Under the pieces are notes generated by a model. That model made no database searches. It was not told where the DNA came from and saw only the letters and a list, made by a program, of their open reading frames with translations. Shown here one piece after another: positions 38,314 to 46,806 of a stretch of DNA of 64,000 nucleotides. The DNA is taken from positions 1,054,001 through 1,118,000 of the forward strand of contig NZ_CP167895.1 of NCBI RefSeq assembly GCF_041504345.1. The letters run 5' to 3'. The stretch is from Vibrio sp. BS-M-Sm-2 (GTDB taxonomy: Bacteria; Pseudomonadota; Gammaproteobacteria; Enterobacterales; Vibrionaceae). A program made the position numbers and the translations under genes. Every line of letters starts with the position of its first letter. Position 1 is the first letter of the stretch.

Positions 38314-38349
38314 AAAAAGCCGCAGTCATTAAGGTGACTGCGGCTTTTT
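38314..38349. terminator. Bidirectional Rho-independent terminator
   Basis: AAAAAGCCGCAGTCA pairs perfectly with TGACTGCGGCTTTTT over a 6-base loop. It lies between the convergent MATE and Spy/CpxP-like genes. Confidence 0.9.
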
Positions 38350-38410
38350 GTTGTCTGTTTCGATCCCTTTTATTCGTGGGGAAAGGGAATCTATATCAGG
38401 GCAGAGCTGT

Positions 38411-38866
38411 CTATTGTTTTCCAACAGGCGGCTTTCCACCCGTCAGTGCTGATTTCATCATGGTTTTGAATTGCTCTTTTTGCGCTTCAGTTAACACGTT
38501 ATAGATGTTGTTCTTAAGACGCATTTCTTGCATCACCATTGACTTCTCAGTGGCTTGAACTGTGTCGATGACTTTTTCCATCTCGGCTTCATCAAAATCA
38601 GGTTGAGTCACCAGGCTGACCTGTTTCTTCTTCAGTTCTATCGCGCTCTCCATATCAATTTCTGTTCTATCGGATTGATAATCTTCAACAAGAGAGAACA
38701 CTTCCGCTTGTTGCTCTTCAGTTAGATTCAAAGAAGCAATAACCATTTGCAGTGGGCTAAGCGCTGGTTGCGGCGGTTGTTGTGGTGTTGAAGCACTCAC
38801 AAACGGAGCGGTAACGAGTAAAGCTGAAGCAGTTAATACACAAAGCGACTTTTTCAGTGATTTCAT
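38411..38866 (-). CDS. Periplasmic Spy/CpxP-like protein
   Basis: The 151-residue product has a signal peptide (cleavage near VSA-STP, about residue 25), a proline-rich linker, and a helical domain carrying two LTxxQ motifs (LTEEQQ and LTEAQKEQF). These are the hallmark of the Spy/CpxP/CnrR family of periplasmic chaperones and envelope-stress modulators. The role is inferred from the family. It stands alone with an AGGAGA ribosome site. Confidence 0.8.
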   Translation of the reverse strand: MKSLKKSLCVLTASALLVTAPFVSASTPQQPPQPALSPLQMVIASLNLTEEQQAEVFSLVEDYQSDRTEIDMESAIELKKKQVSLVTQPDFDEAEMEKVIDTVQATEKSMVMQEMRLKNNIYNVLTEAQKEQFKTMMKSALTGGKPPVGKQ

Positions 38867-39092
38867 TGAGTTTCTCCTGTTAGTGGAAACATGAGTATAG
38901 ACGGCGGAGCTGAACTCGATATGAACACGCTGTTCAGTTAAGTGCGTCCAACTGATTACGTTCAGAAAGCTATGTTCAGAAAGTTACGTTCTCGTGGGCA
39001 CAGGACGAGTTAGACCTTGGTCTTACAGAAACCGAGCGCAAAGGTGACTAGAATGATTTGAGTTGCTCACCGTTTTATCAAGGAATACACAA

Positions 39093-39338
39093 ATGGAAGT
39101 TGGATTGTTCTGGGCTGAAAAAGGAATGCTAGTGCTTGGCGCACTGTTTGTTTTGACGAGCATGATGCAGTACGGAAGACGCAGTAGTGATTGGAAGGGC
39201 GTGATTACTATGTTTTACAAGCGTATCCCAATGAATATTGCGGAATACAAATGGTACCGTTTAGGCATCGCTTTATTGGTTTTTGCCGTGGTGATACGTT
39301 TCGCATTACTGATCCTATGGCCGTCGTACCAGTTCTAG
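39093..39338 (+). CDS. Small membrane protein (81 residues, unknown function)
   Basis: There are two hydrophobic segments, one near residues 8-25 and one near 60-78, separated by a basic loop (YGRRSSDWKG, FYKRIPMNIAEYKWYR). The ATG at 39093 follows AAGGAATACACAA and is preferred to an upstream in-frame start. No family is recognised. Confidence 0.65.
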   Translation: MEVGLFWAEKGMLVLGALFVLTSMMQYGRRSSDWKGVITMFYKRIPMNIAEYKWYRLGIALLVFAVVIRFALLILWPSYQF

Positions 39339-39673
39339 CCTGTTTGTATTTGCTCTGATGTATAAGACATCTTGTATTCGCTCTCTTGTATTGGATATAT
39401 AGAAGCGATAAATGCATGAGTAAATCAAGCCTTAATAAACCGACTTATTAGGGCTTTGATTTAATAAAATAGTGTTAATACTCCACAATATCGAGTTGTT
39501 ATTATCTTTGTAGCATATTGTTTTTCATAAAGAATAATGCGAGATAATAGCTTACCTGCTTGTTTCATCATTCTTACTAATAATCTACATATAAATCCAT
39601 TCACCCCGTACCTGATACCATAATGTTCTGTTACACTCGTCCGAATTAGCTTTAATTTGTCGGTGGTGCATTT
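39339..39673. other. Intergenic region with a long hairpin
   Basis: TAAATCAAGCCTTAATAA (39421-39438) pairs imperfectly with TTATTAGGGCTTTGATTTA (39445-39463). Either strand could use it as a terminator. The other 290 bases hold no gene I can support. Confidence 0.55.
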
Positions 39674-40678
39674 ATGTCGTTCCCAGTTCTTATATGTGAT
39701 GATTCTGCGTTAGCAAGGAAGCAGATGGCGCGCTCACTGCCTGCTTCTCTTAACGCGGATATAACTTTTGCTGTCCATGGGCTAGATGCGCTTGAAAAGC
39801 TAGCACAACAGAAATTCCAATTGATGTTCCTCGACCTCACCATGCCTGAGTTAGATGGTTATGGCACTTTGGAAGAGATGAAGCGACTGGGCGACCCAAC
39901 GCCTGTGGTTGTCGTTTCTGGTGATATCCAGCCAAAAGCACAACAGAAGGTGATGGATCTCGGCGCTAAAGCGTTTTTGCAAAAGCCGATCGATAAAGAA
40001 GCGTTAAAAGCGATTTTACGTGAGCACGTCGAGCCACCAAAACAACCTCAACTGTATACACCTACTGCTCTCGAACTTCCAATATTGCGCCGACGCGATA
40101 TCTATATGGAAGTGGCGAACGTAGCGATAGGCCGTGCTGCTGATGCACTGGCTCGTCACTTTAATGTATTTGTCCACTTGCCACTGCCGAACGTCAACAT
40201 CTTCGAAGTGAGCGAATTGCACATGGCGCTTCGTGACCTAGCAGACAACGACCAAGTGTCGGGTGTTTGCCAAGGCTTCAGCGGAGAAGGCATTGCAGGC
40301 GAAGCATTAGTCTTACTGAGTGACTCCAGCGTGAGCGACCTTAAGAAGCTCATGAAGGTGCCAACCGAAAGCGAACAGCTTGAAGAACTAGAACTGCTGA
40401 TGGATGTATCGAATATCCTAGTTGGTTCTTTCCTTAACGGGCTAGGGGAGCAATCTGAGGTTCGTTTCTTCCAGAGTTCTCCGGTTTTGCTCGGGCAACA
40501 CATCTCGATTGATTCCGTGATTGAGAATACCAGTGGCTCGTTTAAGAAGACCATGACCTTTGAAGTCAGCTATAACATTGATGGCACTTCAATCCGTTGT
40601 GACCTTCTGTTTATGTTCGTTGACGAATCTCTTCCTCTTCTAGACAACAAATTGGCCTACCTAATGGAGGAGTTTTAA
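39674..40678 (+). CDS. Response-regulator receiver domain fused to a CheX/CheC-like domain
   Basis: The 334-residue product has a CheY-like receiver at residues about 4-118: acidic pocket Asp9/Asp10, phospho-acceptor Asp54 in FLDLTMPELDGYG, Ser82 and Lys104 (FLQKPI). The remainder is a CheC/CheX-type domain with two helices of the kind that bind and dephosphorylate CheY-P (ELLMDVSNILVGSFLNGLGEQ carries the conserved E-x2-N pattern). It may be a phosphorylation-controlled CheY phosphatase. It is followed one base later by a PAS-domain gene, so the two likely form a signalling unit. Confidence 0.85.
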   Translation: MSFPVLICDDSALARKQMARSLPASLNADITFAVHGLDALEKLAQQKFQLMFLDLTMPELDGYGTLEEMKRLGDPTPVVVVSGDIQPKAQQKVMDLGAKAFLQKPIDKEALKAILREHVEPPKQPQLYTPTALELPILRRRDIYMEVANVAIGRAADALARHFNVFVHLPLPNVNIFEVSELHMALRDLADNDQVSGVCQGFSGEGIAGEALVLLSDSSVSDLKKLMKVPTESEQLEELELLMDVSNILVGSFLNGLGEQSEVRFFQSSPVLLGQHISIDSVIENTSGSFKKTMTFEVSYNIDGTSIRCDLLFMFVDESLPLLDNKLAYLMEEF

Positions 40679-40679
40679 T

Positions 40680-41117
40680 ATGCTGAATCTTCCTGCTGAA
40701 TTTGAACAGTTCCACTGGATGGTGGATATGGTTCAAAACGTCGATATGGGGCTGGTGGTCATTAACCGTGACTTTCAGGTGCAAGTTTGGAATGGCTTTA
40801 TGACACACCATAGCGGTAAGCAATCGCATGATGCTATCGGTAAGTCTATCTTTGAACTATTCCCTGAAATCCCTGAAGAGTGGTTTAGGCTCAAAACCAA
40901 GCCAGTCTACGATCTAGGCTGTCGCAGCTTTATTACATGGCAACAAAGGCCTTATCTGTTTAAGTGCCGCAATGTTCGCCCTGTAACTCAACAAGCTGAT
41001 TTCATGTACCAGAACGTGACACTGAATCCGATGCGTTCGCCAACAGGCCAAGTGACTTCGTTGTTCTTGTCTATTCAAGATGCGACCGCAGAGGCGTTAA
41101 TGTCGAATAAGGGCTAG
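40680..41117 (+). CDS. Stand-alone PAS-domain protein
   Basis: A 145-residue cytoplasmic protein that is essentially one PAS fold (MVDMVQNVDMGLVVINRDFQVQVWNGFM, then IGKSIFELFPEIPEEWF). No kinase, cyclase or output domain is attached. It begins one base after the stop of the receiver-CheX gene, with an AATGGAGG ribosome site inside that gene. It is presumably a sensory partner of that protein. The ligand is unknown. Confidence 0.8.
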   Translation: MLNLPAEFEQFHWMVDMVQNVDMGLVVINRDFQVQVWNGFMTHHSGKQSHDAIGKSIFELFPEIPEEWFRLKTKPVYDLGCRSFITWQQRPYLFKCRNVRPVTQQADFMYQNVTLNPMRSPTGQVTSLFLSIQDATAEALMSNKG

Positions 41118-41188
41118 AACCTGTCTAGTTCTATGACTCCATAGCAATAGCACTAGCTTAGAAACAACAATCCAAACATCAAATAAAA

Positions 41189-41221
41189 ATGGCTAAGGTG
41201 AATCACCTTAGCCATTTTTTT
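41189..41221. terminator. Rho-independent terminator
   Basis: ATGGCTAAGGTGA pairs with TCACCTTAGCCAT, followed by seven T. It ends the receiver-CheX/PAS operon. Confidence 0.88.
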
Positions 41222-41266
41222 GTTTTCTATCTTTTTTGTTTTCTATCTTTTTTGTTTTCTAGTCTT
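41215..41266 (+). repeat. Tandem repeat of a 16-bp T-rich unit
   Basis: Units close to TTTTTTGTTTTCTATC are repeated about three times directly after the terminator, the last ending TTTTTTGTTTTCTAGTC. It looks like slippage expansion of the terminator tail. Confidence 0.75.
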
Positions 41267-41712
41267 TAGGTTTTTTAGTCTACTCACTTTTTACATCTCA
41301 TATTTGCGCCGTTTTTCTCGTCAGCCAACCCACTTTGTTCGAGCCTCTTTACTGAATAACCCCGATTGATTGAACAACACGGCCATAAAGCAGCGTGTTT
41401 TTGAATGCAGTTAGTTTATAAAGTCGAATCTTGAGTGGAGGATTTGATGGAGCGCGCACTTTGGATTATCGAAACTAAGTGAATCTCGACCTCTAAATCG
41501 CCCCCATTACACAGTGCTTTTTCAAATTGAGGCGAACTGACAAGGTGGTGAGATTGCCGGATTTGGTCGAAAACAAAGAAAATTTGGGAAAAAATCGAAT
41601 TTATTTAAGAAAAAAGACATTTTTTTGTTGGAGAAAAGAGTGATCTTTATGTGATTTAGAGGCACTTTCTTCACATATTTGCTTAATGAGGGTGATATTG
41701 AGTGAAATAGGG

Positions 41713-41750
41713 AGGAAAACGATTGCGCAATAAACCGACAGCGTTTGCGT
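41713..41750. promoter_or_regulatory. Two PurR-box-like sites upstream of guaC
   Basis: The reverse complement of 41713-41728 reads GCGCAATCGTTTTCCT and that of 41737-41750 reads ACGCAAACGCTGTC. Both fit the PurR consensus core GCAAwCG with a T-rich half. They lie about 270-310 bp before the guaC start and 115 bp before the best promoter match, so direct repression is uncertain. Confidence 0.4.
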
Positions 41751-41865
41751 GAATAGTTCACTAAGTTATTAATTAGTAAGAATTTAGTGGGAAAGTAAAG
41801 CTGAGCGGTTTGTAGCAGATATGGAATCTTTGAGAGGATAGCATAAAAAAAGTGAAATATCAGAC

Positions 41866-41893
41866 TTGCTGTTAGTAAATCACAACCTATAAT
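41866..41893 (+). promoter_or_regulatory. Candidate sigma-70 promoter for guaC
   Basis: TTGCTG (41866-41871), 16-bp spacer, perfect TATAAT (41888-41893). Transcription would begin near 41900, giving an approximately 120-base leader that starts with the hairpin at 41898-41932. Confidence 0.6.
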
Positions 41894-41897
41894 GCTG

Positions 41898-41932
41898 AAA
41901 ACCGGAGCGTCTGCCAACGCTCCGGTTTTTTT
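41898..41932 (+). terminator. Terminator-like hairpin at the start of the guaC leader
   Basis: AAAACCGGAGCGT pairs with ACGCTCCGGTTTT over CTGCCA and is followed by a run of seven T, the shape of a strong intrinsic terminator. The 12-mer CGTCTGCCAACG from this hairpin is repeated at 41954-41965. It is either the terminator of an upstream transcript or an attenuation or stability element of the guaC leader. The rest of the 900-bp gap (41118-42020) holds no gene I can support. Confidence 0.7.
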
Positions 41933-42020
41933 GTGTCCGAAGAAAAGTAAACTCGTCTGCCAACGGTTTTACTACGCATTTCGCGAGAGACACATAATTT
42001 TATGAATCAAGGAAAACACC

Positions 42021-43064
42021 ATGCGTATCGAACAAGAACTTAAGTTAGGTTTCAAAGATGTACTCTTCCGTCCGAAGCGTTCTACCCTTAAAAGCCGTTC
42101 TCAAGTTGAATTAACCCGCGATTTTACATTCAAGCATAGCGGTCGTCAATGGTCTGGTACTCCAGTAATTGCAGCGAACATGGATTCGGTAGCAAGCTTT
42201 GAAATGGCAGCCGCTCTAGCAGAGCACGGTGTTATGACTGCAGTACACAAGCACTACACAGTAGAGCAGTGGGCTGAGTTTGCTAAAACAGCAGACAAGA
42301 AAACGCTGAACAACGTTTTTGTATCAACTGGTACTTCTGAAGCTGAGTTCGAGAAAGTTAAGAAGATCATGGCGCTTAGCGAAGAGTTTGTGTTCATCTG
42401 TATCGATATCGCTAACGGCTACTCAGAGCACCTTGTTGAGTTCGTACAAAAAGTACGTGCTGAATTCCCAACTAAAGTTATCTCTGCGGGTAACGTTGTA
42501 ACAGGTGACATGGTTGAAGAGCTAATCCTAGCGGGTGCAGACATCGTTAAGGTTGGTATCGGCCCTGGTTCGGTTTGTACTACACGTGTTAAAACAGGCG
42601 TAGGTTACCCTCAACTTTCTGCAATCATCGAGTGTGGCGACGCGGCACACGGCCTTGGCGGCATGATCATCGGTGACGGTGGTTGTTCATGTGCGGGTGA
42701 CGTATCTAAAGCATTCGGCGGCGGTGCTGACTTCGTAATGCTAGGCGGCATGCTAGCTGGTCACTCTGAGTCAGGCGGTGAAGTTGTAGAGCAAGACGGT
42801 AAGCAATACATGAAGTTCTACGGCATGTCATCTCAGTCGGCTATGGACAAGCACTCAGGTGGTGTTGCTAAGTATCGTGCTGCGGAAGGTAAAACTGTTT
42901 TACTTCCATACCGTGGTTCAGTTCACAACACAATTTCTGACATCCTTGGTGGTGTACGTTCAACTTGTACATACGTAGGCGCAGCAAAGCTTAAAGAGCT
43001 AACTAAGCGTACGACTTTCATCCGTGTACAAGAGCAAGAGAACAACGTATTCGGTAAAGAGTAA
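42021..43064 (+). CDS. guaC: GMP reductase
   Basis: A 347-residue IMPDH/GMPR-family TIM-barrel enzyme that converts GMP to IMP with NADPH in purine salvage. The catalytic-cysteine loop GIGPGSVCTTR is intact, the phosphate-binding stretch DGGCSCAGDVSKAFGGGADFVMLGGMLAGH is present, and no CBS domains are inserted, as expected for GuaC. Codon use is strongly core-like. A Tn7-like transposon end begins 20 bp after the stop, and guaC is a known attachment site for such elements in Vibrio. Confidence 0.95.
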   Translation: MRIEQELKLGFKDVLFRPKRSTLKSRSQVELTRDFTFKHSGRQWSGTPVIAANMDSVASFEMAAALAEHGVMTAVHKHYTVEQWAEFAKTADKKTLNNVFVSTGTSEAEFEKVKKIMALSEEFVFICIDIANGYSEHLVEFVQKVRAEFPTKVISAGNVVTGDMVEELILAGADIVKVGIGPGSVCTTRVKTGVGYPQLSAIIECGDAAHGLGGMIIGDGGCSCAGDVSKAFGGGADFVMLGGMLAGHSESGGEVVEQDGKQYMKFYGMSSQSAMDKHSGGVAKYRAAEGKTVLLPYRGSVHNTISDILGGVRSTCTYVGAAKLKELTKRTTFIRVQEQENNVFGKE

Positions 43065-43083
43065 TCTGAACTGATTCGAATAG

Positions 43084-43166
43084 TGTTGAAACAACCATAA
43101 ATTGATATTGCCTCTTCATGGGCTAAACTTACGTAAGTTTACGACAAAATCGTGAAGAGGCAATAT
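43084..43166 (+). mobile_element. Tn7-like transposon right end (decayed)
   Basis: The end starts with TGT and reads TGTTGAAACAACC, followed at once by ATAAATTGATATTG. From memory this is the form of TnsB-site ends of Vibrio type I-F3 Tn7-like elements. A possible 5-bp target duplication would be AATAG (43079-43083). Inside are a 14-bp inverted repeat (ATATTGCCTCTTCA at 43105-43118 with its complement at 43153-43166) and a 16-bp palindrome AAACTTACGTAAGTTT (43125-43140). The broken tnsA begins two bases later. No matching left end was found in the window. Confidence 0.6.
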
Positions 43167-43167
43167 T

Positions 43168-43771
43168 ATGTCTGCTCTACCTTCCCCTTCTGCTGCCATC
43201 CTGCTTGAACTTGAAACTGCATTTAACACTCCTGCTCGAAACTTAACTAAATCAAGTGGAAAAACATACACCGTTACGTCAGTGCTAAGATGGGAAAAGA
43301 GTCACGGTAGAATCTTTTTTAGAATGTGCCGCTTGTTATCATTTTGATTTCGAACCTAGTATCGTTCGCTTTTGTTCTCAGCCGATAAGATTTTCATATT
43401 GCCTAAACGGTAAAACCCATACTTACGTTCCAGACTTTCTAGTTCAATTTGATACCGGTGAATATAAGTTGTAAGAGGTAAAGTCCGATATGGAAAGCTC
43501 AAAAGAGGAGTTTCATTGTGAATGGGAAGCAAAAGTTCGAGGTGTGTTTGACATAGAGTTAGATCTAGAACTGGTTACAGAGGAAGAAATACTGGAAGAG
43601 GTCATATTTAGCAACCTTAAGCTTTTGCATAAATATGCCTCAAGAGATCACTTGAACGACTTCCATCAAACTCTCCTCACTACTTTAAAACTGAATGGTA
43701 CCCAAACAGCAAAGAGTTTAGGGCACCACCTTGACCTAAGTGGAAGAAAAATATTACACATTCCTGTGTGA
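43168..43771 (+). pseudogene. tnsA: tnsA-like transposase endonuclease, broken
   Basis: From the ATG at 43168 the product reads MSALPSPSAAILLELETAFN and runs to about VLRWEKSHG. It then needs a one-base shift near 43303 to continue VESFLECAACYHFDFEPS, CSQPIRFSY, THTYVPDFLV and the EVK motif. An in-frame TAA replaces the codon before EVK (near 43471). These are the TnsA nuclease landmarks: Glu in VESFLE, Asp in PDF and Lys in EVK. The remaining C-terminal part is open from 43490 to 43771. One frameshift plus one stop make it a pseudogene. Its position directly inside the end next to guaC is where tnsA sits in Tn7-like elements. Confidence 0.75.
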
Positions 43772-43914
43772 TTTGCTCTCTGGTATAAACGGCTCGAAAA
43801 GCCAAGTACAAGTGGCTTTCAAAGGAGAAAAATGAAGTCTTTACCTTGACTCAATTCGAGTTTGATAGGTTACTTTCTGGCGTCACATTATTGGCAATAA
43901 ATCCGTTCGAATAA
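43772..43914 (+). pseudogene. IS66-family tnpB remnant
   Basis: FALWYKRLEK is followed after a frameshift by AKYKWLSKEKNEVFTLT and FEFDRLLSG, the C-terminal region of IS66 TnpB. The N-terminal half is missing where it meets tnsA, so a deletion joined the two elements. Confidence 0.7.
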
Positions 43915-43992
43915 ACGATTTTACAATAACTTAAACGATAATAAAGTCGTATATACCAAGCGTTCATGGCATTATTTCAGTATAATTGTGCC

Positions 43993-44896
43993 ATGAAAAA
44001 GACACCAAATATCAACCCCAAAAGTTAAGGTGTTGCCGAGCGACAAGCGATCGTGAAGCCGCTAAAGAGGTTGAGGTCGTAACGACTACCACGACACGAA
44101 AAAGCGCGGTAAACGCAAGCCACTCTCAAAGACCTTACCTCGCGAGGTAAGGTCTCGATTTAGACGACCATGAAAAACAGTGTGTTTGCTGTAATCATAG
44201 TCTGCATAAAATCGGTGAAGACCGCAGTGAGAAATTTGACTTTTCACCAGCCGTGTTCAAAGTGCTGGAATATGTTCGCCCTAAGTATGCTTGCCGCCAA
44301 TGCGAACGAACAGAAGACAACAACAGCGTCGTTCAAAAGCCAGCCCCGCAAAGCATTATCCCTAAGAGCTTCGCGACAGAAAGCTTGTTTGCCAATATCA
44401 TCCTTGGCAAATATCAATGCGCGATGCCACAGTATCGACAAGAGTCGTTGTTTACCCAATCGGTTACCGAACTGTCACGTCCGCCATGGCCAAGGTGGAT
44501 TATCCAAGTCAGTGAGAAGTTTGCACCGCTTTGATGGTCTTCAGCGAGTGATCAATGTCGGATGCTTAGCGTAAATTCGTGGATGCTAAGAAGCTCAAGG
44601 AAAAAGCAAGTAGGGCAAAGTAGGTAAAGCACTGGCTAAAATCTAGAAGCTCTTTGGAATAGAACCACGCTTGAAAGGAGTATTTGCCGAAAACGAAAAG
44701 CAGAACGCCAGATACACGCCAAGCCAATACTGGATGAGTTGTACGAATGGATGACGATTCGGCAAGTGATAACCTCAAGCCCATTAGGTAAAGCGATTAA
44801 ATATACGCTTGGGCAATGGCCGAAACGTATTCGCTACCTCGATGATGGTCACTTATCGATAGACAATAACCGTACTGAACGCGCAATTAAACCGCC
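43993..44896 (+). pseudogene. IS66-family tnpC transposase remnant
   Basis: Starting MKKTPNINPK at 43993, pieces in several frames match the IS66 transposase order. They run from KKRGKRKPLSKTLPREV, through the zinc-binding stretch (QCVCCNHSLHKIGED, then VRPKYACRQCE) and SIIPKSFATESLFANIILGKYQ and RQESLFTQ, to WIIQVSEKFAPL. The C-terminal block is KRKAERQIHAKPILDELYEW to SIDNNRTERAIKPP. At least three frameshifts or stops and an internal deletion of the DDE core make it inactive. It is truncated at the junction with the IS30 piece. Confidence 0.8.
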
Positions 44897-44904
44897 TGGT
44901 CCTA

Positions 44905-45311
44905 TATGACTACATGGTCAAGTGCATGAAAGAGTTAGCGAAAGCTACCCCAGATATCGATGGACTCCCACTTTGGAACTTCAAACACCAGTAATGTCGC
45001 CCCGTGGGGCATGGGGCGTATACGGTAAAAATCATAAATCTCAATTACTCACCATCGTTGATAAGGCCTTTAAAGTAGTGACAATAAGAAGAATCAAAAG
45101 TAAGTCTTCTGAGGCGCTTATCAAAGGGTTTCAAGACGTACATCCATCTACTTTCTATGAGCTTAAGACCATCACTGCAGATAATGGAACTGAGTTCGCT
45201 GGTCATCAAGATGTAGCGGCGATAACAAAGACAGGTTTTTACTTTGGCAAGCTGTATTGTTCATGGGGGCGTGGTCTGGATGAGCGCACCAATGGTCTTA
45301 TACGGCGATAG
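44905..45311 (+). pseudogene. IS30-family transposase fragment
   Basis: The stretch VYGKNHKSQLLTIVDKA, then KTITADNGTEFAGHQD and the later ERTNGLIRR, is the DDE core of IS30-type transposases. Both aspartates and the terminal glutamate region are visible. The N-terminal DNA-binding part and the C-terminus are missing. It abuts the IS66 remnant. Confidence 0.8.
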
Positions 45312-45410
45312 ACTCCAACAACGTCAGTGACCATGAGCTATCAATAATAGACCATATCTTGAATACTCGCGGTAGTGAGTGTTCAGATTTTTATTAACCT
45401 TACGATATAT

Positions 45411-45436
45411 TTATGCAGCACCTGAATGCTGCATAA
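45411..45436. terminator. Hairpin after the IS remnants
   Basis: TTATGCAGCA pairs perfectly with TGCTGCATAA over CCTGAA. It lies 80 bp from the 3' end of the minus-strand gene at 45517 and may terminate it, or be part of the lost IS end. There is no T tract. Confidence 0.4.
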
Positions 45437-45516
45437 GGGGAAGTATTGCGTTTTATCTGGCGGAGGGGAAAAACTTTGAGACAGAACCAAACAAAGCTCA
45501 TTCTAAGGCTTATTTA

Positions 45517-46748
45517 TCAATTATCCAACAACCTCATATCATCCAATCCAGTTAATTCTGGATAATATTCTCCTAAATCAGATGGATTAATCGGTTCAAT
45601 AGCTACATCGGTAAGATAACAAGTTGTATTGGTCAAGCTACCTTCCCAAGATGGATCACTCCCCCTATGTCTAATATTAACAATTCCTCTATCCAATACA
45701 TAACCAGTCTTTCCATTCCAAGTATATATTGGAGGAATTTTAGTTGTAGGGTAGTATAGTCCTTGCTGTTCAGAAAGTTGAGTAACAATATCTTTTGGAG
45801 CTAAGAAAATATAAGCATATCCTTCGGCATCTATATAATCATTTAGTTGACGACTATTCACTGCATATCTTGTTTCTTCGGTTGAAAGGTTTTGATAAGT
45901 ATCAATAACTAGCTCTTGTACTTGATAACCTTCATATATGCGATCTGGTGAGTCACTCGAAATGAATGTCGTTGGCATTTTCATTTTTAAAACAAAATAC
46001 GGTTTCTCTGAATTATTTATATCATAAGAAACAAGATAATCAGCAGAGCAGCCATCTAGGGCTATAGTTTCTTGATCGCCCCATTCACCATTATAAAAAG
46101 ACTCTGTAGACGGCCTGTAAAAGTCAATAAGTTCAACGTTATTCGTTTCTGATTTTGAGCTGCTAATTTGGGTATCTATATTAACCAATTTAGATGGGAG
46201 TTTTTTTAATATACGATCTAAATTCGATAAGCTAATATCAGAAGAGTTCAATCTATTCGGATTTGGCCTTTCATATGAAAAAACACTTGGGTTGCCTTTT
46301 ACAAATGGATTTAAACCACCATCTAAAACAAGCAGCTCATCACCTCTGAAATGAGCCTCTTCTAGAGTTAAGAAAGTAGTATTATTAATGTATTTTCGTA
46401 AAGATAATGAAATATATCCAGCCTGTTCAAAGAAACCCTCGACAGTTAGGGTTTGAGGCATCTCAATATGATTCCCAGCGCCAAAAGCATAGCTCATAAC
46501 AGTGGCATACCCAGAGAATATTCTCGAGTTATTTGAGAAAGAGGCGCTCTGAGAATTACGACTACCATCATTATTTATTACTGTCACTTCAGGCCAGTAG
46601 ATACTTGAAATTTCAACAGGCTCTCTACTGCCTTCATCTGGACTCCATGCACTATAATAGCGAATATATAATACATATTATCTTTTCCAACTGTCGGCTC
46701 TAGATCGAAATGTTGAGAATATCGTGGCATTGTTTGCAAAAGTGACAT
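45517..46748 (-). pseudogene. Unknown protein of about 410 residues interrupted by a one-base frameshift
   Basis: I recognise no family. The ATG at 46748 has a good ribosome site (TTGGAGTCCCTT) and gives MSLLQTMPRYSQHFDLEPTV. A one-base deletion near 46675 is needed to continue as YIRYYSAWSPDEGSREPVE and then the long open frame ending at 45517. The restored protein has no signal peptide or membrane segment and is rich in Asn, Ser, Tyr and aromatic beta-strand-like stretches. It is the most downstream gene of a four-gene minus-strand group whose other members are all exported. It could be functional if the indel is a sequencing error. Confidence 0.55.
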
Positions 46749-46806
46749 AAGGGACTCCAAAAATTAGGTTTAAAACTTGCTATATATACGACATAAGAAG
46801 TATCCA

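Noticed and set aside
41522..41917. 131-residue open frame on the minus strand before guaC
   Set aside because: It has low-complexity Phe/Leu/Asn content, no ribosome site and no domain-like pattern, and it overlaps the PurR-like boxes and the guaC promoter. It is best explained as a chance frame in AT-rich DNA.
45411..45436. Integron attC-like site
   Set aside because: The stem is a simple 10-bp hairpin without the R'/R'' core sites or the length of Vibrio repeats, and no integrase is near.
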